A model generated the notes under the pieces. The model was not told the origin of the DNA. It searched no databases and was given only the letters and a program-made list of their open reading frames with translations. 64,000 nt of DNA, from the NCBI RefSeq assembly GCF_039541075.1, contig NZ_BAABFN010000002.1, positions 558,001-622,000 on the forward strand, given 5' to 3'. This document shows positions 19,101-27,177 of the stretch, piece after piece. Every line of letters starts with the position of its first letter. Positions within the stretch are counted from its first letter, which is position 1. This DNA comes from Compostibacter hankyongensis. GTDB lineage: Bacteria > Bacteroidota > Bacteroidia > Chitinophagales > Chitinophagaceae. Both the position numbers and the translations under genes were made by a program.

Positions 19101-19446
19101 CTTCCCGGCTCTGGTAGCCCAGGAAGCTGAATACCAGCGTGGTGCCGGCGGTAACATTTTCCAGCGTATACCGGCCCTGGTCGTCTGTGGTTGTTCCCCG
19201 GGCGGCGCCCTTTACGGTAATGCTCACCCCGGGAAGGGGATTGCCGGCCTCATCCGTGACCCTGCCCCGGATATCCTGGCGCTGCTGTATGAGATAGCCG
19301 GCTTCCGGACCGTGCAATACGGGAAGATGTTCGGGAAAAAGAGAACGCCCTGCGGCCCCTGCCGGGGCTGGAAGCAGGGCAAGAGACAGGCAGCCCCACT
19401 GGATAGCATTCCGGATGAAAGGAGAGATGCGTAGCGATGTTTGCAT
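16162..19446 (-). CDS. SusC/RagA-type TonB-linked outer-membrane transporter (locus A)
   Basis: TonB-dependent importer of glycan pieces. The 1094-aa product starts at the ATG at 19446, which opens a normal signal peptide; a long upstream in-frame extension is not homologous-looking. After the signal come a carboxypeptidase-regulatory-like domain (IRGRVTDEAGNPLPGVSI, about 55-135) and a plug with IVLDGVPMNNAV and SVLRGAAASALYGSRAGNGV. The 22-strand-type barrel ends in SYGFKIGLTF, with the terminal aromatic expected of barrel proteins. There is no STN domain, so no FecR-coupled signalling is expected, in line with the absence of sigma/FecR genes here. Confidence 0.95.
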   Translation of the reverse strand: MQTSLRISPFIRNAIQWGCLSLALLPAPAGAAGRSLFPEHLPVLHGPEAGYLIQQRQDIRGRVTDEAGNPLPGVSITVKGAARGTTTDDQGRYTLENVTAGTTLVFSFLGYQSREVAVGGQTELNVTLSRETKSLDNVVITALGIKREEKALGYSVTQLNGSAVSDVRAPNMVSALSGKVAGVNIRSTSPDPGASVFINIRGKRTLYGEDQPLIVLDGVPMNNAVNGNASQPFGGGSGNNQIVDYGNPISDINPDDIASVSVLRGAAASALYGSRAGNGVILITTKNGSEAKKGIGVNVSSSVMFDKAWQFPEFQNVFGAGDRPGTDDVISDATWGPRLNDGSKRVQWDSPLDADGNPVPIPWVAYPDRVKNFYRTGSTITNSVAVTGANNNGNFRLSYGNMQNKGIVPNTDLSRNNLSLAAGYNLRPGIRVNANVAYTNNGSDNRPTYNRGSVNNIVYTLTPNVDTRKLRNYWVPGQEGLQQYAPVPGGNDNPYFVAYESINGFKRDRLTGNVQATVDITPEFSIMGRTGLDYYNEDRESRKAFSSDGYPNGAYAFEKLFFSEQNTDVLLSYKKNVSSDWFVSLSAGANQMIQHYNNIHMSTNELVSPKLYSIGNAKAGTVQNLSGAGKSKKRINSVYGMGQVAYKNMVFLDLTARNDWSSTLPAESRSYFYPSASLSAVISDIFKFRTETLSFAKLRANWSRVGNDVGPYELYNTVSLSEWGNVNVANISSSLANNHLKPELSTSVEFGADLRFLSDRLGVDFTWYRTNTVNQHLNIPVTTATGYASKSVNAGKISNEGVEISLNAVPVDRAFRWDLTANFTRNHNKVVRLTEGISQISLGGAEGVTFYVSEGNEIGDFYGTTWMTVPDGPYKGQPWLDDAGNYQDATEKVKIGNYNPDFMVGFTNNFSFKGFTLSALLDWRQGGQFFSYVAKNLLSDGRTTITVPGRDPQSGGLSWTDDQGRQRTDGSITDGYVQQADGSFVKNTAILDPESYYGSYYWDFPSRSTFSATYVKLREVSLTYTFSKKMLGRVPVTGISVGFIARNLFSWTVADVGYDPETSMVIQNGSFTPGVGGWTLPNTRSYGFKIGLTF

Positions 19447-19626
19447 AGATAAATAAATTGAAGTATGCGGATGATCATGCGTTGCTGATGATATGCCCTG
19501 CGCTTCATTTCTCCTGCCCGAAACAAATTTGACGAATAAACACACGTCTTTTTTTCTTATTCTTATCCTTTTATTATACGATCTTATCCTGCCGCGAAGG
19601 CCCGTTGGCGCCGCCTTCCGCAAAAG

Positions 19627-19659
19627 TTGGCGCTTTCTATCCGCGTTTTTATATCTTTG
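19627..19659 (+). promoter_or_regulatory. Bacteroidota-type promoter of fbaB
   Basis: TATCTTTG at 19652-19659 matches the -7 box, and TTGG at 19627-19630 fits the -33 box with about 22 bases between. The predicted start point is near 19666 and the fbaB ATG is at 19692. Confidence 0.7.
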
Positions 19660-19691
19660 TGCCCCTGTAATCAATAAAACAACACACAGCT

Positions 19692-20750
19692 ATGGCATCA
19701 AAGAAGATCGTGGATCTGTTAGGCGACCAGGCGGAATACCTGCTGAATCACCAATGCAATACCGTAAAATCATCTCAGCTGACCCTTCCGGCGGCCGACC
19801 ATGTGGACGAGGTATGGGCGCATTCCAACCGGAGCAATCAGGTGCTGCGCAGCATGCAGGCATTGCTTGGCCATGGAAGGCTGTCCGATACCGGCTATAT
19901 CTCCATTTTCCCGGTGGACCAGGGCATCGAGCACAGCGCCGGCTCCGCTTTCGCCCCCAATCCCATCTACTTTGATCCTGAAAACATCATCCGGCTGGCC
20001 ATCGAAGGCGGCTGTAATGCCGTAGCGTCTACCTACGGCGTGCTGGGCATCATGGCCCGCAAGTACGCCCATAAAATACCTTTTGTCGTAAAGATCAACC
20101 ACAACGAATTTCTCAGCTATCCCAACCGGTTCGATCAGCAGATGTTCGGCACCATCCGCAGCGCCTGGAACATGGGGGCTGTGGCAGTGGGCGCCACCAT
20201 ATACTGGGGCTCGGCCGAGAGCAGCCGCCAGCTGCGCGAAGTAGCGGAAGCCTTTGAAATGGCCCATGAGCTGGGCATGGCCACCATCCTCTGGTGCTAT
20301 ACCCGGAACAACGGCTTTAAGGTAGACGGGGTGGATTACCATACCTCCGCCGATCTTACCGGTCAGGCCAATCACCTCGGGGTGACCATCCAGGCCGACA
20401 TCATCAAGCAGAAGCTGCCGACCAACAACGGGGGCTACCTGGCTACCAAGCACGGAAAAACCCATCCCCTGGTATATGAAAAGCTGACCTCCGACCACCC
20501 GATAGACCTCTGCCGCTACCAGGTGCTGAACTGCTACAGCGGCCGCGTGGGACTGATCAATTCTGGCGGAGAATCCAAAGGAGCTTCCGACCTGGCCGAT
20601 GCCGTAGCTACGGCCGTGATCAACAAACGGGCCGGCGGCATGGGGCTGATTCTGGGTCGTAAGGCCTTCCAGCGACCCTTCGAAGAAGGGGTGGAATTGC
20701 TAAAAGCTATCCAGGATGTGTATCTGGATAAGGGAATTACGATTGCATAA
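19692..20750 (+). CDS. fbaB: Class I fructose-bisphosphate aldolase (DhnA type)
   Basis: Cleaves fructose 1,6-bisphosphate to dihydroxyacetone phosphate and glyceraldehyde 3-phosphate in glycolysis, and runs the reverse in gluconeogenesis, through a Schiff-base lysine. The 352-aa product follows E. coli FbaB closely along its whole length: ISIFPVDQGIEHSAGS, IEGGCNAVASTYGVLG, KINHNEFLSYPN and HTSADLTGQANHLGVTI. The lysine-bearing strand is in ADIIKQK, and the ending KDVYLD-like DVYLDKGITIA also matches. A strong Bacteroidota promoter precedes the ATG. accD follows after 108 bases on the same strand; no clear terminator separates them. Confidence 0.97.
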   Translation: MASKKIVDLLGDQAEYLLNHQCNTVKSSQLTLPAADHVDEVWAHSNRSNQVLRSMQALLGHGRLSDTGYISIFPVDQGIEHSAGSAFAPNPIYFDPENIIRLAIEGGCNAVASTYGVLGIMARKYAHKIPFVVKINHNEFLSYPNRFDQQMFGTIRSAWNMGAVAVGATIYWGSAESSRQLREVAEAFEMAHELGMATILWCYTRNNGFKVDGVDYHTSADLTGQANHLGVTIQADIIKQKLPTNNGGYLATKHGKTHPLVYEKLTSDHPIDLCRYQVLNCYSGRVGLINSGGESKGASDLADAVATAVINKRAGGMGLILGRKAFQRPFEEGVELLKAIQDVYLDKGITIA

Positions 20751-20858
20751 AAATTTGTATTTTAGTGTAGCAAAGGGAAAGGGGAATTCCGCTGCCCGGA
20801 TTTGCTGCACTTTTTTTATCAGGATATCCGGGTTATCGTTAATCAACCAAATGCGATC

Positions 20859-21707
20859 ATGTCTAAATGGTTTGAACGGATAAAGACAGGTATTCTCACC
20901 TCTACTGTCGAAAAGAAGGAAGCGCCGGACGGATTATGGCACAAATGCCCGCAGTGTAAGAAGACCGTGACGACCAAAGATCTGAAAGAAAATCTGTACG
21001 TCTGCGACCAGTGCAATTATCATAATCGGATCAACTCTGCAGAATATTTTGATATCCTCTTTGACGAGGGGAAATTTACCGAGCTGTTTGAAAAGCTTGC
21101 ACCCAAGGACGAGCTGGGGTTTAAAGACCTGAAGCCTTACAAACAGAGGTTGAAGGACGCGCAGAAAAAAACCGGCCGCAAAGACGCCATGACGGTGGGG
21201 GCAGGAAAAGTCAACGAGGCGCCGCTCGTCATCGCCTGCATGGATTTTGATTTTATCGGCGGCTCGATGGGGTCGGTGGTGGGTGAAAAGATATCCCGCG
21301 CCATCGATCACTGCATCAAAAAGAAGACTCCCCTGCTCATTATCTCGAAATCGGGGGGCGCCCGGATGATGGAAAGCGCCTTTTCCCTCATGCAGATGGC
21401 CAAAACCTCGGCCAAGCTGACCCAGCTGGCCGACGCAAAGCTGCCCTACATCTCGCTGATGACAGACCCTACCACCGGCGGGGTAACGGCTTCCTTTGCC
21501 ATGCTGGGAGATATCAATATCGCCGAGCCCGGCGCGCTGATCGGTTTCGCAGGACCGCGGGTGATCCGCGAGACCATAAAAAAAGACCTTCCGGAAGGTT
21601 TCCAGAGCGCCGAATTCCTGCTGGAGCACGGCTTTCTTGATTTCATTGTAAACCGGAAGGATTTAAAGAGAAAACTGAGCGATTTTCTGGAGATGATGAC
21701 CCACTGA
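20859..21707 (+). CDS. accD: Acetyl-CoA carboxylase carboxyltransferase subunit beta
   Basis: With AccA it transfers the carboxyl group from biotin to acetyl-CoA to give malonyl-CoA for fatty-acid synthesis. The 282-aa product starts at the ATG at 20859 (MSKWFERIK), which fits the family; an in-frame ATG at 20802 would add a non-homologous-looking 19 residues. The zinc ribbon uses Cys30, Cys33, Cys49 and Cys52. The carboxyltransferase core shows SKSGGARMMES and MTDPTTGGVTASFAMLGD, then the acyl-CoA pocket near IGFAGPRVI. smpB follows after 61 bases. Confidence 0.96.
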   Translation: MSKWFERIKTGILTSTVEKKEAPDGLWHKCPQCKKTVTTKDLKENLYVCDQCNYHNRINSAEYFDILFDEGKFTELFEKLAPKDELGFKDLKPYKQRLKDAQKKTGRKDAMTVGAGKVNEAPLVIACMDFDFIGGSMGSVVGEKISRAIDHCIKKKTPLLIISKSGGARMMESAFSLMQMAKTSAKLTQLADAKLPYISLMTDPTTGGVTASFAMLGDINIAEPGALIGFAGPRVIRETIKKDLPEGFQSAEFLLEHGFLDFIVNRKDLKRKLSDFLEMMTH

Positions 21708-21768
21708 GCACAGATATTTTTCCGGCTCGTCTTCCGAACCCTGTTACGTTCAAAAAAACAATTGTCCT

Positions 21769-22209
21769 TTGGCGGAGATCAAAAACCGGTCGGCCTATTT
21801 CGAGTATCATATTGACGAGCAATATACGGCCGGAATTGTGCTCACGGGTACCGAGATCAAATCACTCCGGGAAGGCAAGGCCAGCTTCAACGACGCCTAC
21901 TGCTACTTTTCCGCCGCCGGGGAGCTGTTTGTAAAGAACTTCCATATCTCCGAATATTCCCACGGCACCTATGCCAATCACGATCCGCTCCGGGAACGGA
22001 AGCTGCTGCTGCAAAAACGCGAGCTGCGCAAGCTCCAGGGCAGGATCAAGGAAAGGGGCTATACGCTCGTACCCCTGCGCCTCTTTATCAACGAAAAAGG
22101 CCTGGCCAAGGTGGTCATCGGGCTGGCCAAAGGCAAGAAGGTGCACGACAAACGGGAAAGCATCAAGCAGCGTGAAGCCGAGCGTGAGATCCGCCGGCAT
22201 TATAAATAA
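21769..22209 (+). CDS. smpB: SsrA-binding protein SmpB
   Basis: Binds tmRNA and delivers it to stalled ribosomes for trans-translation. The 146-aa product begins AEIKNRSAYFEYHIDEQY, which aligns with the usual start of Bacteroidota SmpB. The TGTEIKSLREGKASF core and the basic C-terminal tail (KKVHDKRESIKQREAEREIRRHYK region) are also present. The only start that fits is a TTG at 21769; no ATG or GTG lies shortly upstream in frame. It is convergent with the TonB receptor gene 54 bases further on. Confidence 0.95.
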   Translation: MAEIKNRSAYFEYHIDEQYTAGIVLTGTEIKSLREGKASFNDAYCYFSAAGELFVKNFHISEYSHGTYANHDPLRERKLLLQKRELRKLQGRIKERGYTLVPLRLFINEKGLAKVVIGLAKGKKVHDKRESIKQREAEREIRRHYK

Positions 22210-22210
22210 T

Positions 22211-22238
22211 CATCCGGCCGCAGCAGCCTGTCCGGATG
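22211..22238. other. Possible hairpin between convergent genes
   Basis: CATCCGG at 22211-22217 can pair with CCGGATG at 22232-22238 across a 14-base loop, 1-30 bases after the smpB stop. No T run follows on either strand, so termination is uncertain. Confidence 0.3.
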
Positions 22239-22263
22239 CGCCGCTTCCCGAGCCCGTACCGCA

Positions 22264-24690
22264 CTAATTCACCCGGCTCCTCTCCTCCTCATTCCCCGTT
22301 TTTACCGGGGTCCTTTCACGGGTATTGTTGCCGAAGTTCCAGGTAGCGGTAAATTTTATATTACTGAAAACCTGGAAATTGGTATAGGTTTCATGAATAT
22401 TGTTCACCGTTGAACGGATCACCGCAGCGCTGGATTGCAATACATCGACAGCATCCAGGGAAAGGCTGAGCTTCTTTTTAAAAACCAGACCCTGTACGCC
22501 CACATCAAGCTTATAATAGGTATCGGATCTTCCAAAATGGTCGATCTCGGGAAACTGGCACCAAAAGCCCAGATTTCCCGTAATCGTTTTTTCTTTGTTA
22601 AAGAAAAAGGTGTTGTTCGTTGCCATATACACCCCCCATCCATCGATCCCGCTGATATAAGGCAGGCCGGATCGGGCAATCGTATAATAACCATTTACCT
22701 GATTATCGCTTTCCATCCACCGGAAAGGACGAAAGGACAAGGATTCAGAAAAGCCGATGCGACGGGTCTTTATAAAATTCAACGGGGTAGTATGAATATA
22801 ATTACTGTCCACATCCGCGTAGGTGACCTGGGTAAATCCGTTGTTGATGATATTAAAGTAAAAAGAAGTCGTCAGGAGACTTTTATAAGCATGGGTCAGC
22901 TCAATATTGCTGATGTACTCGGGCTGCAGATACGGATTCCCTTCCACGTAGGAATAAGCCGTCATTAACGACTTATATGGATTAAGGTCCCAGAACGTAG
23001 GGCGGTGTATCCGTTTGTCAAAGGTCAGGGAAAAGCTGTTTTCTTTATCTGCTGTATAAGTCGCCAAAAAAGAAGGGAATAGCTTGAGATAATTATCGGC
23101 CGTCTTTTCATTCTTGAAATACGAAGTACCGGTCGTTTGCGTGATCTCAGCACGGATACCTGCGCTCAGCTTCCATTTCCCGGCCGTCTTTGCTCCGCTG
23201 GCATAGAGCGCCTGGGTATTTTCGATATACCGGTATTCATTGCTCAGCTCATGATTCAATATCAGCTCGTCATCCACTTTATCATAATAATAAATGTTGC
23301 TGTAGTTATCGATAAAGCTGACCTTACCGCCCATCATCAGCTTGGCAAAGGAAACAGGAAGCTCCAGATCAGCTTTAAAGGTATAGACCTTTATATCCTG
23401 CACGGTAGTATCATAGTATCGCTTTAAGCCGGAAGGTATCAAAGCACCGGCACCGGTATAGCTGTTGGTTTCAAAATCCGATCTGTCGTGCCGGTAATAG
23501 TTAAAATAGTCGGCATTTAAGATCAGTTTCCCTCCGGACGCGCCGATATCCTGCAGGAGATGCATATTAAATGCATTGCTATAGGCGACAGGATAATAAA
23601 CGGCGTCGGTACGCAGGACAGAATCGACCGTTCCGCTTTTGTTATACACCGGCACATGGATATGATCCGCGCCGTCATACACCCGCTTTCCAAATTGATA
23701 TTTCACCCCTGACGATGTACGGGACGACAGGGCGTAATCCGCACCCCCTGACAGGTTAAAAGAGGACCCTTTATAATCGCCGGTATCCTTCATGGCCCAA
23801 TGCTTTCCCGGATAATACACATCGATCCCATATCCTTCCAGCTCACGGCCTTTCAGGTAGCTGATGCCCGCGTAAGCAGATAATCTTCGGTTATTATAGT
23901 TCAGATTAGCGCTGCCGTTGGCATAGCCATAGTTCGCCACTCCGTAATCAGGCGGATTGGTAAACATAAAACGGAGCAGGGAGCCTTGTATATTACCGCT
24001 GAATCCGGCTTTATCACTGTGCTTCGTTACAATATTGATCAGTCCCGCATTACCTTCCGCTTCATACTGCGCAGACGGATGCGTAATAATTTCAATTTTT
24101 GAGATCTGGTCGGCCGACAGGGATTTCAAATAGTTAATCATATCCTCCCCCGATAAAGGTAACAGCCGGTTGTCCTGCATAATGCTTACCGTTCCCTTAC
24201 CGGCAATGGAAATGCTGTTCCCGGATATCTTTACGCCGGGCGCCTCGCTTAATGCAGCCAATCCATTGCTTCCGGCAGCCGCGATGCTATTGCTCAGATC
24301 AAATATGATCCGGTCTGCTTTTCTTTCAATGGCCGGTTTGGTATCTACGACGGTTAATTCGTCCAGCGACCGGCTTAAGGGTTTTAAGACAATATGGATA
24401 AGGGTGTCCTTGCTGATATCGACGGGCAATACCTGCTCTGCATAGCCTAAAGCATGCGCCGCCAAATTATAATATCCGGAGCGCAAGGCATTAAACGTAA
24501 AATGGCCGGTACTATCTGCCTGCGTGACAGCAGCCACTTTTGTTTGGGTATCGCTTAAGGAAACCGTTGCGTAAGGGACAGGGCCGTCATGTAAACCTGT
24601 AACTGATCCGCCCAGTTGCGCCTGGCCATAGCATATATTAACAGATAAAAATACGCAGGGAATTAAAATAAGATAGTTAACAAAACGCAT
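22264..24690 (-). CDS. TonB-dependent receptor with outer-membrane beta-barrel (PF14905-like)
   Basis: Outer-membrane receptor-like protein, last gene of locus B. The 808-aa product has a signal peptide ending in CYGQ, a carboxypeptidase-regulatory-like domain (GPVPYATVSL, about 30-110) and a plug-like region with SEAPGVKISGN and QYEAEGNAGLINIVTK. A barrel of tyrosine-rich strands follows. This plug wording and length are those of the family-3 barrel group (OMP_b-brl_3), not of SusC. It lacks a clear TonB box. It starts 63 bases after the third GH99-like gene and shares its low-GC composition. The ligand is unknown. Confidence 0.85.
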   Translation of the reverse strand: MRFVNYLILIPCVFLSVNICYGQAQLGGSVTGLHDGPVPYATVSLSDTQTKVAAVTQADSTGHFTFNALRSGYYNLAAHALGYAEQVLPVDISKDTLIHIVLKPLSRSLDELTVVDTKPAIERKADRIIFDLSNSIAAAGSNGLAALSEAPGVKISGNSISIAGKGTVSIMQDNRLLPLSGEDMINYLKSLSADQISKIEIITHPSAQYEAEGNAGLINIVTKHSDKAGFSGNIQGSLLRFMFTNPPDYGVANYGYANGSANLNYNNRRLSAYAGISYLKGRELEGYGIDVYYPGKHWAMKDTGDYKGSSFNLSGGADYALSSRTSSGVKYQFGKRVYDGADHIHVPVYNKSGTVDSVLRTDAVYYPVAYSNAFNMHLLQDIGASGGKLILNADYFNYYRHDRSDFETNSYTGAGALIPSGLKRYYDTTVQDIKVYTFKADLELPVSFAKLMMGGKVSFIDNYSNIYYYDKVDDELILNHELSNEYRYIENTQALYASGAKTAGKWKLSAGIRAEITQTTGTSYFKNEKTADNYLKLFPSFLATYTADKENSFSLTFDKRIHRPTFWDLNPYKSLMTAYSYVEGNPYLQPEYISNIELTHAYKSLLTTSFYFNIINNGFTQVTYADVDSNYIHTTPLNFIKTRRIGFSESLSFRPFRWMESDNQVNGYYTIARSGLPYISGIDGWGVYMATNNTFFFNKEKTITGNLGFWCQFPEIDHFGRSDTYYKLDVGVQGLVFKKKLSLSLDAVDVLQSSAAVIRSTVNNIHETYTNFQVFSNIKFTATWNFGNNTRERTPVKTGNEEERSRVN

Positions 24691-24753
24691 TTCATTCCAA
24701 GGGTTGGGGCTTCAAATTTTTAAGCTGTTGTGTCTGAAAATATCTTTTATAGG

Positions 24754-26007
24754 TCACTCATCGCCGAATACCGCTTTGATGGCTTTTAAATAAGCATCTC
24801 CGTATTTCTTTTCCGGCAACAGGAAGCTTCCTTCTGTCCACTCATTCCAGGCATTCAGCACAATAATCTTATGTCTGGGATTATATTCATCTAAAAAACG
24901 TTTTGCATCTTCCAGCGCGCCCTGAAAAGCCGCCGGGGTATTACCGGTGAGCACCGGCGTCCACGGATAGGTTTTCAGTTCAAACTTATCGCTCTGCATG
25001 CAACGCGGACTGGCATCCCATCCCATCGATACATTGGGTGTATACAGGATATCCGGATAATCGCTGATAAACTGTCTCCAGTATTTTTTATTTGCTTCCA
25101 GCGCTTTACTGTAGGGCACCGTGGGGAAACCGGCGCCGCTGATGTCAAAGTGATGCACATAGCAATAACTTGACGCGCTTTCACATCCCAGCGCCTTGAC
25201 CATCTCTTTCGCATTACGCGGCGCATCAGGCCCTTTTATCTGCCGAGCCGATCCGTCGTTGATCATCCAGGCTTCAATGTTAAGATCTATACCCGGAAAG
25301 CCGGCCTTCCGGGCCTTTTCCTCCAGCAGGTCAATGCCCTTTTTGGCCTGCTGCAGGCCGCCCAGCCCGTTTACGAAATTCACGATGTCGTAGATCGAAA
25401 AATAAGGCTTGCCGTCTATCTTCCAGTAATTGGGCTGTTTGAAGTATTTTTCAACGATATAAGTAGAGATAGTGTCCCACAATCCCCAGGAGACCTTTCC
25501 GTCGGTCAGCTTGATCCGGTTGTTGTCAAACGTAGCCGGCTGTATATTCAGCCAGTCGTGGTTGGCCCACATGAGGGCAAATTTCATCCGGTTACGGTTG
25601 GGCGCCTTTAAAAATCCCTGTTCCAGCCCCTGCTGTAAATATTGCCCGGTATTGGCATACCAGTACCAGTCATAAATAAACACATCGATGCCGTTGTCGG
25701 CGGCCAGGTCGATCTCCCGGGCCGCCCAGCGGGGATCCGCTTCGTCAAAATATCCCCACGACGGCACTTTGGGTTGCTCATGCCCCGGGAAGCGCGGCTT
25801 CGCCGCTTTTAGCACGTCCCATTCCGTCCAGCCTTTCCCGTGCCACTTTTCGTTTATACTGTCCCGGTGATAATTCGGAAAGTAATAAGCCGCCACCTCA
25901 TAAGTGTTTTTCTTTCCGCCGGGCTGTCCGGTCGGCCTGCTTCCCTGTGCAACAGCAGTCGCGGCATAACAGGAAAACAGCATGAATATCCCTATGACCT
26001 TTTTCAT
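24754..26007 (-). CDS. GH99/WbsX-like secreted glycosidase (copy 3 of locus B)
   Basis: Predicted TIM-barrel glycoside hydrolase acting on an alpha-mannoside-like bond. The 417-aa product has a signal peptide ending near AVAQ. The early AAYYFPNYHRD and KGWTEWDVLKAAKPRFPGHEQPK stretches are those of the WbsX/GH99-like group. The C-terminal NAWNEWTEGSF places two glutamates three residues apart, the spacing of the known GH99 catalytic pair. The TIM-barrel core (FIYDWYWYANTGQ, ALMWANHDW) is complete. It is third in a row of three related genes, 66 bases after the second. The substrate is inferred and the family is fairly sure. Confidence 0.82.
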   Translation of the reverse strand: MKKVIGIFMLFSCYAATAVAQGSRPTGQPGGKKNTYEVAAYYFPNYHRDSINEKWHGKGWTEWDVLKAAKPRFPGHEQPKVPSWGYFDEADPRWAAREIDLAADNGIDVFIYDWYWYANTGQYLQQGLEQGFLKAPNRNRMKFALMWANHDWLNIQPATFDNNRIKLTDGKVSWGLWDTISTYIVEKYFKQPNYWKIDGKPYFSIYDIVNFVNGLGGLQQAKKGIDLLEEKARKAGFPGIDLNIEAWMINDGSARQIKGPDAPRNAKEMVKALGCESASSYCYVHHFDISGAGFPTVPYSKALEANKKYWRQFISDYPDILYTPNVSMGWDASPRCMQSDKFELKTYPWTPVLTGNTPAAFQGALEDAKRFLDEYNPRHKIIVLNAWNEWTEGSFLLPEKKYGDAYLKAIKAVFGDE

Positions 26008-26073
26008 CTTTTCGTATTATAATCACACTGCAATATATGGACTTTCAGTTACTTAAACAGGATGCTCCACGTC

Positions 26074-27177
26074 TTACCGCTTCAGCACCTGCCTGATGGC
26101 ATCCAGCCGGTGGGTACTATCGCCCAGGGTCGGACATATCCATCCTCCTTCATCAAACTCATTCCAGGCATACATCAGAACGACACCGGCTTTCGCAGCA
26201 ACCTTGTTGCTACCTACCCAGTCCCTGGCATTTTGAAGGTTCTCTGCAATCCCGGCCGGCGTAGCATCCTGCGCCCAACCATTGGATTTATAGTATGCGC
26301 CCCACGAAACGGACCGGTCTATCCTGGGCCGGGGGCTCCACCCTGTGGTGACCCAGGGAACCACCGCTCTGCCCGTGGCCTTGTACTTTTCCCAACCGGC
26401 CCGGTCGCTGCCGGCAACCGCATCATAGGCAGCTCCGTCGTACTGGCCCCCGGTTTTGAAATTATAGGAGCTGGCATAGCAGCTTATCGCATCCGCTTTT
26501 TCATGTGTAGCGATGGAATCCGCATGCGCTGCCGAAAAGGCCATTACCACAACATAAGGATCCGGCAACCCGGCGTCCGCAGTCAGCCTGCGTAGCCGGG
26601 CGATCTCATATCCTTTTGCATCCGGGGAAGTAAACAGGTATACCAGGGGTCTTCCGTCAGCTACTTTCTGATAATTGGATGCTCCGAATCTTTTGACCAG
26701 CCATGGACCGTCGGTATCATAATCAAAGGGATTGGTTCCGAGTATAACACACCACTTGACATCACTTTTATGCAAGCTGGCCAAATACAGCTGCCTTGCC
26801 GTATCCAGTCCGCTATGGGGAGGATACCAGCAAAAGGCCCAGTAATCCAGTCCTGCATATTTTGCATAGGAAATTTCCTTGTCCATAATTTCCTGCGTAA
26901 TGCCACGACATTGAATGGAATCAGCAGATATTTTCCGGCTGTAAAACGGCGCCCTGTAATGATACTGGTGCGGGCTCAGCGTATGCTCTACCTCGAGCCC
27001 CGCCTTATGTAAGGGCCCCACCCATCCGTCCCAGCGGATCGCGCCCGTAATGACCGGCTGGCCTGTCCCGGGCTGGACAGCAGCATCCTTTTTACCGGTA
27101 TGGCTTGTACATCCCAGGCACAGGATCGCGACAAGGGCAATTAACAAATGTCCGGCGTATTGTTGTAATATCTTCAT
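26074..27177 (-). CDS. GH99-like lipoprotein glycosidase (copy 2 of locus B)
   Basis: Diverged member of the same fold group. The 367-aa product is a lipoprotein with lipobox LCLGC. It shares DYWAFCWYPPHSGLD and the C-terminal YAWNEFDEGGW, which keeps the two glutamates three apart while replacing the central Trp by Phe. It lacks the N-terminal YYFPNYH motif of copy 3 and reads instead TGAIRWDGWVG. Its ATG overlaps the TGA of the upstream copy by four bases, so translation is probably coupled. Surface anchoring suggests first attack on the polymer, but that is inference. Confidence 0.75.
   Translation of the reverse strand: MKILQQYAGHLLIALVAILCLGCTSHTGKKDAAVQPGTGQPVITGAIRWDGWVGPLHKAGLEVEHTLSPHQYHYRAPFYSRKISADSIQCRGITQEIMDKEISYAKYAGLDYWAFCWYPPHSGLDTARQLYLASLHKSDVKWCVILGTNPFDYDTDGPWLVKRFGASNYQKVADGRPLVYLFTSPDAKGYEIARLRRLTADAGLPDPYVVVMAFSAAHADSIATHEKADAISCYASSYNFKTGGQYDGAAYDAVAGSDRAGWEKYKATGRAVVPWVTTGWSPRPRIDRSVSWGAYYKSNGWAQDATPAGIAENLQNARDWVGSNKVAAKAGVVLMYAWNEFDEGGWICPTLGDSTHRLDAIRQVLKR

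Noticed and set aside
17578..19434. 618-codon plus-strand frame opposite the locus A susC
   Set aside because: Composition is typical of an antisense shadow, and the opposite strand has full SusC motifs.
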